The notes beneath the pieces were generated by a model. The model made no database searches, was not told the DNA's origin, and was given only the letters and a program-made list of their open reading frames with translations. Position numbers and translations under genes: made by a program. 6,844 nt of DNA from Nitrospirota bacterium (GTDB taxonomy: Bacteria; Nitrospirota; RBG-16-64-22; JACRHK01). Within the stretch, counting starts at the first letter, position 1; each line of letters starts with the position of its first letter. This document shows, piece after piece, positions 1 through 5,545 of the stretch. The stretch covers positions 1 to 6,844 of the forward strand of contig JACRHK010000184.1 of NCBI GenBank assembly GCA_016217625.1, given 5' to 3'.

Positions 1-986
1 CCTGCTGCGGCAAGTGCTCCGAAGCGGCGACCACCGAGATCCCCAACCCCTTCGACTACGGGATGGGCCGGATCAAGGCGGCCTATCTGCCGCACGAGCT
101 GGCCTTCCCCATGCGGTATGTCGTGGACCCCTCCGTCATCGGCACCGAGGAGGCCCAGCGGATCCAGGCCTCCTGCCCCTACGGCGCCATCGACCTAGCG
201 ATGCGGCCCCAGACCTTCACCCTCCAGGTGGGGGCGGTCATCTGGGCCACGGGGTGGAAACCCTATCCCTCGGAGCGGCTCACCGCCTTCGGCTTCGGCC
301 TGCATCCCAACGTCATCAACAACGTGATGATGGAGCGGCTGGCGGCCGAGAACGGCCCCACGCGGGGGAAGCTCCTGCGGCCTTCGGACGGCCGGGAGGC
401 CAAGCGGGTGGCGTTCGTGCAGTGCGCCGGATCCCGGGACGAGAACCACCTGGCCTACTGCTCCGGGATCTGCTGCATGGCCTCGCTCAAGCAGGCCTGC
501 TACGTGCGGGAGCGGTACCCCGACGCGGAGGTCGCGATCTTCTACATCGACATCCGGGCCGACGGCCGGTATGACGACTTCTACGCCAAGGTCCGGAAGG
601 ACCCCGGCGTCACGTTCATCAAATCGAAGGTCGCCCGCATCGAGGAAGACCCGGAGTCGCGCGACCCTATCCTCATCGGCGAGAACACGATGACCTGCCA
701 GCTCTACAGGCATCGGGCGGACCTGGTCGTCCTGGCCACGGGGATGGTGCCCAACACGGCGGACGCCAAGATCCCCTTCCAGCCCGCCTCAGGCGGGGCA
801 GGCCCGGAGTACGACTCGTACGGGTTCGTCGTTCCGGGAACCGGCGCGGACGGGATCTTCGCCTCCGGGTGCGCGAAGGAGCCTGTGGACGTTTCCACGT
901 CGGCGCTCCAGAGCACGGCCGCCGCGCTCAGGGCGATCCAGACCGTCGTGAGCCCGCCTGCCGGACGGACAGGGAGGAGCGTGTGA
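1..986 (+). CDS. qmoA: QmoA-type HdrA-like flavoprotein, 5' partial
   Basis: The frame is open from the window edge (first full codon at base 3), so the gene starts upstream. 327 C-terminal residues are present out of the roughly 400 usual for QmoA. Visible in order: a degenerate ferredoxin-like motif (CCGKC at the first codons, then EIPNPFDYG), a second site reduced to SCPYGAIDL (Cys codon 174-176), the FAD-domain block VIWATGWKPY, and the HdrA block QCAGSRDE followed by YCSGICC (first Cys codon 423-425), whose C-x11-C-x3-CC cysteines ligate the FAD-proximal [4Fe-4S] cluster in HdrA. A second ATGM block follows near the C terminus. By family knowledge QmoA is a cytoplasmic subunit passing electrons between the menaquinone side and APS reductase. 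The naming rests on short length, overlap with the qmoB-type gene (TGA 984-986 shares its A with the next ATG) and the downstream hdrCB. A generic short HdrA paralogue is the alternative. Confidence 0.85.
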   Translation, partial: CCGKCSEAATTEIPNPFDYGMGRIKAAYLPHELAFPMRYVVDPSVIGTEEAQRIQASCPYGAIDLAMRPQTFTLQVGAVIWATGWKPYPSERLTAFGFGLHPNVINNVMMERLAAENGPTRGKLLRPSDGREAKRVAFVQCAGSRDENHLAYCSGICCMASLKQACYVRERYPDAEVAIFYIDIRADGRYDDFYAKVRKDPGVTFIKSKVARIEEDPESRDPILIGENTMTCQLYRHRADLVVLATGMVPNTADAKIPFQPASGGAGPEYDSYGFVVPGTGADGIFASGCAKEPVDVSTSALQSTAAALRAIQTVVSPPAGRTGRSV

Positions 987-3151
987 TGGAGAGAAAAACG
1001 GGTGTCTATCTCTGCGCGGGCTGCGGCATCGGCGAAGCCCTGGACACGGCCCAGCTCGAGTCGGTGGCCGTGCAGGAGAGCAAAGCCCCTCTGTGCCGGA
1101 CGCACGGGGCCTTCTGCAGTCCCGAGGGCGTGGCGGTGATTCAGCAAGACCTTGCCCAGGAAGGGGTCAACGCGGCGCTCATTGCCGCCTGCTCGCCGCG
1201 GGTCAACTACGACGTCTTTGACTTCGGCCCCGATACCCTGGTCGAGCGGGTCAACCTGCGTGAGCAGGTGGTCTGGAGCCAGCCCCCTCAGCACGAGGAC
1301 ACGCAGGCCATGGCCGCGGACTATCTCCGGATGGGATGGGCGAAGATCCGGAAGCTGGCGCCGCCGGAGCCGTACACGAACCCCGAGTTCTCCAAGACCG
1401 TCCTGGTCGTGGGGGGCGGTGTGAGCGGTCTGACGGCGGCCCTCGAGACGGCGGAGGCGGGCTATCCCGTGGTCCTTGTAGAGAAGCAGGCCGCCCTGGG
1501 CGGTTTCACGGCCAAGCTCCACCGTCGGCTCCCCTCGCGCGCCCCTTACCGCGACCCCGAGCCTCCGGGCCTGGAAGGGATGATCGGGGCCGTGACGTCT
1601 CATCCGAAGATCAAGGTCTACACCTGTGCGGAGGTGAAGAAGACCTCGGGCGGCCCTTGTCTCTTCGACGTGGAGATCGCCCGGAACGGCTCGACGATTC
1701 AGGAGCGGGTGGGGGCCATCGTCCTGGCCACGGGATGGAAGCCGTACGATGCCGCCAAGCTCACGCACCTGGGGTATGGCGCCTCCCCGAACGTCATTTC
1801 CAGCGTCCAGATGGAAGACCTGGCCAAGGCCGGCCGGCTGCAGCGCCCCTCGGACGGGCGGCCCCTGCGGCGGGTCCTCTTCATCCAGTGCGCCGGTTCG
1901 CGGGACGAGGACCACCTTCCCTATTGCTCCTCCGTCTGCTGCGCCGTCTCGATGAAGCAGGCGCTCTATGTGAAGGAGCGGTATCCCGACGCCGACGTCT
2001 ATGTGCTGTATCAGGAGATCAGGACGCCGGGCCAGGCGGAGGACTTCTACCGCCGGACCCAGAACGAGGGGGTGGCGTTCATCAAGGGAAACGTGGGCGC
2101 CGTGCATCCTCAGGGCGACGGGAGCGTGACCCTGGAGATCAAGGACGCCTCCGTGAACGACCCGGTCAGGATAGAGAACCTGGATCTGGTCGTCCTGGCC
2201 GTAGGGATGGTGCCCACGACGCTGTCGGAGACGCCGGGCGGCGACGAGGCATCGATCCTGAACCTCCAGTACCGGCAGGGGCCAGACCTGCCGGCCCTCA
2301 AGTACGGTTTTGCCGACTCGCATTACATCTGTTTCCCCTACGAGACGCGGCGGACCGGCATCTACACGGCAGGCCCCGTCCGGCGGCCGATGGGGGGAGC
2401 GCTCAGCATGGAGGATGCGCGGGGCGCTGCATTGAAAGCGATTCAGTGTGTGGAAATGACGGTTCGGGGGGCGTCGGTCCATCCCCGTTCCGGGGACCTG
2501 TCGTACCCGCAGTTCGCGATGGAGTCGTGCACCCAGTGCAAGCGGTGCACGGAGGAGTGTCCCTTCGGGGCCATCAACGAGGATGAAAAGAGCAACCCGA
2601 TCCTCAACGCCACGCGCTGCCGGCGGTGCGGCACCTGCATGGGGGCTTGCCCCGTCCGGATCATCTCCTTCAAGAACTACTCGGTGGACTTGGTGGGCTC
2701 CATGATCAAGGCCGTGGAGGTGCCGGAGGAAGACGAGGAAAAGCCCCGCGTCCTCATCCTGGCCTGTGAGAACGACGCCTATCCCGCCCTCGATATGGCC
2801 GGCCTGTGGCGCCTGAACTACAACCCCTACGTCCGCGTGATTCCCGTCCGGTGCCTGGGCTCGGTGAACCTGGTCTGGGTGAGCGACGCCCTCTCCAAGG
2901 GGTTCGACGGCGTGATGCTCATGGGGTGCCGCCACGGCGATGACTACCAATGCCATTTCATCAAGGGGAGCGAGCTGGCCGGGGTCCGGATGACGAAGAT
3001 TGCGGAGACATTAGGGCGCCTGGCCCTGGAGCCGGAGCGGGTCAAGGCGGAGGAGATCGGGATCACCGACGCCCACCGGATTCCCCAGGTGATTGCGGAG
3101 TTCATGGAGACGATTAAACCGTTCGGGCCGAACCCGTTCAAGAGTTTCTGA
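986..3151 (+). CDS. qmoB: QmoB-type HdrA-MvhD fusion, FAD/FeS electron-transfer subunit
   Basis: This encodes 721 residues, close to the usual QmoB size. The ATG at 986 is preceded by GGAGG (973-977) and overlaps the qmoA stop as TGATG. The N terminus GVYLCAGCGIGEALD is QmoB-like. The HdrA N-domain cysteines are C10, C13, C37, C44 and C69 (AACSPR). The FAD dinucleotide motif GGGVSG is at 143-148, followed by VLATGWKPY near 250. The HdrA cluster motif has C302, C314, C318 and C319. Two complete ferredoxin motifs follow: C515-C518-C521-C525P and C545-C548-C551-C555P. From about residue 590 there is an MvhD-like domain with C594, C623, C648 and C656. By family knowledge QmoB is the cytoplasmic Qmo subunit that interacts with APS reductase. 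Inference: it moves electrons among FAD, [4Fe-4S] centres and the MvhD [2Fe-2S] site toward AprBA (reduction) or from it (sulfur oxidation). The MvhD domain lacks one cysteine of the classical N-terminal CxxC pair. A catabolic HdrA from another pathway is less likely given the N terminus and neighbours. Confidence 0.9.
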   Translation: MERKTGVYLCAGCGIGEALDTAQLESVAVQESKAPLCRTHGAFCSPEGVAVIQQDLAQEGVNAALIAACSPRVNYDVFDFGPDTLVERVNLREQVVWSQPPQHEDTQAMAADYLRMGWAKIRKLAPPEPYTNPEFSKTVLVVGGGVSGLTAALETAEAGYPVVLVEKQAALGGFTAKLHRRLPSRAPYRDPEPPGLEGMIGAVTSHPKIKVYTCAEVKKTSGGPCLFDVEIARNGSTIQERVGAIVLATGWKPYDAAKLTHLGYGASPNVISSVQMEDLAKAGRLQRPSDGRPLRRVLFIQCAGSRDEDHLPYCSSVCCAVSMKQALYVKERYPDADVYVLYQEIRTPGQAEDFYRRTQNEGVAFIKGNVGAVHPQGDGSVTLEIKDASVNDPVRIENLDLVVLAVGMVPTTLSETPGGDEASILNLQYRQGPDLPALKYGFADSHYICFPYETRRTGIYTAGPVRRPMGGALSMEDARGAALKAIQCVEMTVRGASVHPRSGDLSYPQFAMESCTQCKRCTEECPFGAINEDEKSNPILNATRCRRCGTCMGACPVRIISFKNYSVDLVGSMIKAVEVPEEDEEKPRVLILACENDAYPALDMAGLWRLNYNPYVRVIPVRCLGSVNLVWVSDALSKGFDGVMLMGCRHGDDYQCHFIKGSELAGVRMTKIAETLGRLALEPERVKAEEIGITDAHRIPQVIAEFMETIKPFGPNPFKSF

Positions 3152-3169
3152 CGAGGATTGTCGAATTCG

Positions 3170-3256
3170 GAATGCAAAATGCGGAATGTTAAAGGAGAAG
3201 CGAAAAATGGTCTGGTGTTGCGATTTTCATTCTGCATTCTGCATTCTACATTCTGC
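3170..3256. repeat. 7-bp tandem repeats forming a long imperfect stem-loop upstream of hdrC
   Basis: Bases 3229-3256 are four tandem 7-mers (ATTCTGC, ATTCTGC, ATTCTAC, ATTCTGC). Bases 3170-3190 hold three related units on the opposite strand (GAATGCA, AAATGCG, GAATGTT). The arms 3170-3188 and 3228-3246 are inverted copies matching at 17 of 19 positions, with a 39-base loop. The structure fills most of the 123-bp gap between qmoB and hdrC and ends a few bases before the hdrC ribosome binding site (GAGAGG, 3261-3266). It could act as an mRNA processing or stability element, or be a dispersed intergenic repeat; the sequence does not decide between these. Confidence 0.75.
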
Positions 3257-3274
3257 ATTTGAGAGGTAACCGCG

Positions 3275-3853
3275 ATGGCGACACCACAGAGCACGGCGCG
3301 CGACATGTTCCGCGAGCTCATGAGCACGCCAATCTCGGAGAACATCCAGCGCTGCTTCCAGTGCGGGACGTGCACCGGGATCTGCACCGTGACGCCCTTG
3401 GTGCCAGAGTTCAACCCGCGGCAATACATTCACCTGGTCCAGACCAACGACGTCGACAACTTCCTGAAGGTGGCCCACGCGGCCTGGCGGTGCGTCGGGT
3501 GCTACAAGTGCAGCCAGCTCTGCCCCCGGCAGATCAATCCCGCGGAGATCATGGAGGCCCTGGGCACGCTGGTCCGCAAGCGGTTCCCCGAGAAATCCTC
3601 GTCGAACCAGAACACGATCAACGACGCCTATCACGACCAGATCCTGGCGAACGGGCGGCTGAATTTTCCCCAGCTCTATGTGACGTCCAAGCTGAAGACC
3701 GGGCGGTTCATGGACCTCCTCAGCCTGATGGAGATCAAGACGGCCATGAAGATGATCCTCTCTCCGCGCATGGCCAAGATCCTGGCGCTGGGGAAGCCGT
3801 CCGGCTGGGACCGCGTCAGGAAGGTCCTGCAGGCGCGGATCGATCATTCGTAG
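3275..3853 (+). CDS. hdrC: HdrC-like iron-sulfur protein (QmoC replacement)
   Basis: This 192-residue protein starts at ATG 3275, preceded by GAGAGG at 3261-3266. Two ferredoxin-type motifs are intact: C27-F-Q-C30-G-T-C33-T-G-I-C37, and C73-V-G-C76-Y-K-C79-S-Q-L-C83-P84. Each should bind a [4Fe-4S] cluster. The rest is a helical C-terminal part typical of HdrC, with no hydrophobic membrane-spanning stretch. By family knowledge HdrC links HdrA-type subunits to the CCG protein HdrB. In classical Qmo complexes this module is the N-terminal half of QmoC, fused to a cytochrome b-like membrane domain; that fusion is absent here. It lies 123 bp after qmoB and 334 bp before hdrB. Inference: it is a soluble electron wire between QmoAB and HdrB. 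Confidence 0.9.
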   Translation: MATPQSTARDMFRELMSTPISENIQRCFQCGTCTGICTVTPLVPEFNPRQYIHLVQTNDVDNFLKVAHAAWRCVGCYKCSQLCPRQINPAEIMEALGTLVRKRFPEKSSSNQNTINDAYHDQILANGRLNFPQLYVTSKLKTGRFMDLLSLMEIKTAMKMILSPRMAKILALGKPSGWDRVRKVLQARIDHS

Positions 3854-3862
3854 AGAAGATCA

Positions 3863-3894
3863 GTCAATAGGTCAATGAGTCAATGGGTCAATGG
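3863..3894. repeat. Four tandem copies of an 8-bp unit (GTCAATGG type)
   Basis: Consecutive 8-mers GTCAATAG, GTCAATGA, GTCAATGG and GTCAATGG begin 10 bases after the hdrC stop. There are no spacers, so this is a microsatellite-like tandem repeat and not a CRISPR. The copy number could vary by slippage between strains. No function can be assigned. Confidence 0.8.
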
Positions 3895-3964
3895 GGTTCC
3901 AGGGCGATACCAACCGATTTTGGCTTATTGATGAAAACATGCCAGAATGCCCAGACCTTTGGTC

Positions 3965-3994
3965 GGGGATGAATGACATCCTTCATTCATTCCC
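3965..3994 (+). repeat. Stem-loop at the 5' edge of the hdrC-hdrB hairpin cluster
   Basis: Bases 3965-3976 (GGGGATGAATGA) pair with 3983-3994 (TCATTCATTCCC) as a 12-bp stem with one G-T wobble and a 6-base loop. The 3' arm overlaps the first bases of the next hairpin (3992-4014), so the two cannot form fully at the same time. No U-run follows, so it is not a convincing intrinsic terminator. Confidence 0.55.
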
Positions 3995-4082
3995 TCCCCC
4001 TTGATGGGGGAGGGTTGGGTGGGGGTGACAAGATCGTGTTCTATGCACCCTCCCCTTAGTCCCCTCCCGTCAAGGGAGGGGA
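3992..4082. repeat. REP/BIME-like pair of inverted GC-rich palindromes
   Basis: There are two perfect hairpins. In the first, CCCTCCCCC (3992-4000), a 5-base loop and GGGGGAGGG (4006-4014) form a 9-bp stem. In the second, TCCCCTCCC (4060-4068), loop GTCAA and GGGAGGGGA (4074-4082) form a 9-bp stem. The first hairpin plus its tail (to about 4028, GGGTGGGGGTG) and the second plus its head (from about 4047, CACCCTCCCC) are related inverted copies around an unrelated centre. This head-to-head layout is that of bacterial interspersed mosaic elements built from REP units. It lies inside the hdrC-hdrB gap and may affect mRNA stability or simply be a dispersed repeat. No transposase (RAYT) is visible here. 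Confidence 0.7.
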
Positions 4083-4096
4083 GATTGTTGGTTTTT

Positions 4097-4125
4097 GAAG
4101 CTCCGCCCTTTGGGCGGGGAGCTTC
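4097..4125 (+). repeat. 12-bp GC-rich stem-loop with bulge upstream of hdrB
   Basis: GAAGCTCCGCCC (4097-4108), loop TTT (4109-4111), then GGGCGGGGAGCTTC (4112-4125). The arms pair over 12 bp with two unpaired G on the 3' side. The stem is strong, but what follows (ACTTATTG) is not a U-tract, so it is only terminator- or attenuator-like. It lies 62 bases before the hdrB start. It could stabilise a processed hdrB transcript or belong to the neighbouring repeat cluster. Confidence 0.6.
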
Positions 4126-4187
4126 ACTTATTGACGCATTGGCTTATTTTCGTATTGACATATTCCGTTTGAACGGAGGAAGAAAGC

Positions 4188-5102
4188 ATGATTAGCACAA
4201 ACCGCAGGGTCGCCTATTATCCGGGCTGTTCGGTCAAGACGATCGAGATCGCCTACAACGACTCCACCGAGTGGGTGGCCCGTGCGTTAGGAATAGAACT
4301 GGACGAATTGAAGAACTACAACTGCTGCGGCGGCGGGGAGATGAAGTCCCTGGGGGACGTGGGGCTCCTCTTCCCCGTGCGGAACCTGATGCTGGCCCAG
4401 GAGCTGGGGCACACGGAGGTCGTCATCCCCTGCAGCATCGGGTATCATGAGCTCAGCCGGGCGCAGTCCCTCATCGCCCAGCACCCCGACCGCCTGGAAC
4501 GGGTGAACCAGATGCTCTCGGAGGCGGGGGAACCCACCTATCGGGGCGGGGTGGCGCCGCGGCATTTCTTAGAATACCTCTTCAACGAGTTTCCCCTGGA
4601 GACGTTCCGGGGGATGACGAAGCGGCCCCTGCAGGGGCTCAAGGTGGGGGCCTACTACGGGTGCCTCTACAGCCGCCCCTCGCAGTTTACGGGGACGGAC
4701 CGGAACCCGAAGCTCGACAACGCCGAGCGGCCCTTCTTCATGCACCGGGTGCTAGAGACGGTCGGCTGCACGATGGTCACGTACGGCAATGAGGTCTCCT
4801 GCTGCGGGGGGAAGAACCTGTTGCAGGATGAAGAGGTCGCCTTCCGGCTGGACTACGAGACCCTCTCCCGGGCCAAGCGGGCGGGGGCGGACATGATTGC
4901 GCTCATCTGCCCCAAATGCGCGGGGGGGCTCGACACCAACCAGGCCAAGATCATCCAGAAGCACGGGGAGGAGGCGCGCCTGCCTGTGGTCTTCGTCACC
5001 CAGCTCCTGGGGCTCGCCATGGGGGCCTCGGCCCACGACATGAAGCTCAAGGAGATGATGGCCGGCGCCTACGGGTGTCTCCAGCAGAAACGGCTGGCGT
5101 AG
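4188..5102 (+). CDS. hdrB: HdrB-like CCG-domain protein with altered first cluster motif
   Basis: This 304-residue protein starts at ATG 4188 with GGAGGA at 4175-4180. It has the two CCG modules of HdrB. Module 1 shows C14 (YYPGCS), C46-C47 (NCCGGGEM) and C82, but Gly85 stands where the last cysteine of the CxxC would be. Module 2 is complete: C159 (YYGCLYSRP), C205-C206 (SCCGGKN), C241 and C244 (CPKC). In methanogen HdrB each module binds a noncubane [4Fe-4S] cluster with five cysteines and together they cleave the CoM-S-S-CoB disulfide. Methanogen substrates are not expected here. By context the protein is the terminal subunit of a QmoAB-HdrCB complex, perhaps acting on a thiol/disulfide or relaying electrons; that is inference. 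It is soluble, with no membrane segment. The final five residues, QKRLA, precede a TAG stop. Confidence 0.9.
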   Translation: MISTNRRVAYYPGCSVKTIEIAYNDSTEWVARALGIELDELKNYNCCGGGEMKSLGDVGLLFPVRNLMLAQELGHTEVVIPCSIGYHELSRAQSLIAQHPDRLERVNQMLSEAGEPTYRGGVAPRHFLEYLFNEFPLETFRGMTKRPLQGLKVGAYYGCLYSRPSQFTGTDRNPKLDNAERPFFMHRVLETVGCTMVTYGNEVSCCGGKNLLQDEEVAFRLDYETLSRAKRAGADMIALICPKCAGGLDTNQAKIIQKHGEEARLPVVFVTQLLGLAMGASAHDMKLKEMMAGAYGCLQQKRLA

Positions 5103-5112
5103 GAGGCGTAGC

Positions 5113-5133
5113 CGCCCCGAAGACATCGGGGCG
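5113..5133 (+). terminator. Weak terminator-like hairpin after hdrB
   Basis: CGCCCCGA (5113-5120), loop AGACA and TCGGGGCG (5126-5133) form a perfect 8-bp GC-rich stem 10 bases after the hdrB stop. No U-run follows (AAGTCAGA), so intrinsic termination is uncertain. Its position at the end of the qmo-hdr cluster is the main support. Confidence 0.35.
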
Positions 5134-5202
5134 AAGTCAGAGGCCAGGAGTCACTACCCTACCTTCATCCTCCTCTTACTCAACTACTTTATTAATCCCC
5201 GC

Positions 5203-5237
5203 TTGACAAACCCGACGTACCGGCTGTAAAGTACAGC
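5203..5237 (+). promoter_or_regulatory. Sigma70-like promoter overlapping a perfect dyad
   Basis: A consensus -35 TTGACA (5203-5208) lies 18 bases before a weaker -10 TAAAGT (5227-5232). The -10 sits inside a perfect inverted repeat, GCTGTA (5223-5228), AAG, TACAGC (5232-5237), positioned like an operator where a bound repressor would block RNA polymerase. It lies about 20 bases before the start of the 39-codon ORF at 5257, whose AGGAGG is at 5243-5248. Inference: it drives the small ORF and the ORF6N gene. The spacer is one base longer than ideal and the -10 matches only 4 of 6. Confidence 0.5.
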
Positions 5238-5256
5238 AAACGAGGAGGCCCTCCCC

Positions 5257-5376
5257 ATGCGCCTGAACTCACCTCGTCGGCTGTTTTTCCTTCGGACCGG
5301 AGGCTTTCTGCCTACCGGCCACGCCCCATTCTCGCGGTTTCATCTGTACAACCCAAAAGGAAGGGGATATCGATGA
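5257..5376 (+). CDS. Small basic ORF (39 aa) coupled to the ORF6N gene
   Basis: ATG 5257 is preceded by AGGAGG (5243-5248, 8-base spacing). The frame reads 39 residues to TGA 5374-5376. The product starts MRLNSPRRLFFLRTGGF and ends YNPKGRGYR, is rich in Arg, and has no membrane helix or domain I recognise. Its stop overlaps the original ORF6N start (ATG 5373) as ATGA, the usual sign of translational coupling, and a promoter with a dyad lies just upstream. Inside it, 5297-5318 folds as a hairpin (CCGGAGGC, loop TTTCT, GCCT-A-CCGG), so the stretch may instead act as a structured leader whose translation controls the next gene. Real peptide versus leader cannot be settled from one sequence. Confidence 0.45.
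   Translation: MRLNSPRRLFFLRTGGFLPTGHAPFSRFHLYNPKGRGYR
5297..5318 (+). repeat. Stem-loop inside the small ORF
   Basis: CCGGAGGC (5297-5304), loop TTTCT (5305-5309), then GCCT (5310-5313), a bulged A and CCGG (5315-5318): 8 base pairs with one bulge. It could be an RNA structure in the leader of the ORF6N gene. I could not match it to a known riboswitch class. Confidence 0.4.
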
Positions 5377-5540
5377 AAGGGCTTGTGCCAATGGAGATGA
5401 TTGAACGCAAGATTTACCCCGTTAGAAAAGACCGCCGACTCCTGCCGGCGGTGTTTATAAGATTGCTGATGGGAGTTGAAGGCTCTCATCAGCCAATCGT
5501 GTCGAAGACTCGACTCTGCGAGAAGCGCCCGTTTTTCTAA
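5373..5540 (+). pseudogene. Displaced N-terminal fragment of the ORF6N gene
   Basis: ATG 5373 follows AAGGAAGGGG (5357-5366) and reads MKGLVPMEMIERKIY, the typical N terminus of ORF6N/KilA-N proteins that normally continues YLIRG-KVMLD. After codon 15 (TAC, 5415-5417) the frame enters the inserted element and reads 40 unrelated residues to a TAA at 5538-5540 that lies in the element's right inverted repeat. The true continuation (LIRGHKVMLD) resumes at 5551 in a different frame, because element plus duplication adds 133 bp, which is not a multiple of three. The 5' fragment is therefore separated from its gene by insertion. Confidence 0.75.
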
Positions 5541-5545
5541 CGGGG
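5417..5545. mobile_element. 129-bp MITE-like element inserted in the ORF6N gene
   Basis: The ends are perfect 13-bp inverted repeats: CCCCGTTAGAAAA (5417-5429) and its complement ending GGGG at 5545. The element is flanked by the direct repeat TTTA at 5413-5416 and 5546-5549. Deleting 129 bp plus one TTTA joins AAGATTTA to CCTGATC and restores the ORF6N reading frame, which dates the element as an insertion. It contains three stem-loops: 5431-5437/5446-5452 (ACCGCCG, 7 bp), 5465-5475/5483-5493 (11 bp with one G-T pair, loop TTGAAGG) and 5501-5505/5510-5514 (5 bp). It has no room for a transposase, so it would be mobilised in trans. The family is unrecognised; a 5-bp duplication (TTTAC) with shorter repeats is an alternative reading. 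Confidence 0.8.

Noticed and set aside
869..985. An upstream start extending qmoB by 39 residues
   Set aside because: It would overlap the conserved qmoA C terminus in another frame. The ATG at 986 has a good ribosome binding site and the QmoB-like N terminus GVYLCAGCGIG.
704..2956. A 750-codon open frame on the minus strand opposite qmoB
   Set aside because: It is a shadow of GC-rich coding on the + strand. Its translation is low-complexity Arg/Gly/His/Pro-rich with no domain, while the + strand frame has complete FAD, ferredoxin and MvhD motifs.
3229..3894. CRISPR array
   Set aside because: The repeats are 7-8 bp with no spacers; they are simple tandem repeats.
4131..4160. Possible promoter for hdrB (TTGACG at 4131, TTGACA at 4155)
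   Set aside because: No acceptable -10 lies at the right distance. The best candidate (TATTGA) is weak, and TTGACA is too close to the start codon.
4001..4195. A 64-codon frame across the hdrC-hdrB gap
   Set aside because: It runs through palindromic repeats, has no ribosome binding site and yields low-complexity protein, so it is not a gene.
5223..5237. LexA/SOS box
   Set aside because: The CTGT and ACAG halves are separated by 5 bases instead of the 8 of the enterobacterial box, so only a generic dyad is claimed.
5297..5345. c-di-GMP or other known riboswitch in the ORF6N leader
   Set aside because: A few short similarities (GCCT/CCGG stem) were seen, but the conserved receptor-loop motifs are missing on both strands.
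5417..5545. Integron attC site, suggested by GTTAG and CTAAC in the terminal repeats
   Set aside because: The orientation is wrong (attC runs from an AAC end to a GTT end), the GTTRRRY consensus fails, and the TTTA duplication with gene repair fits transposition.
5417..5545. Tn3-type element, because one end is GGGG
   Set aside because: Tn3 ends start with GGGG on the outer 5' side, whereas here the left end starts CCCC. The favoured duplication is also 4 bp, not 5.
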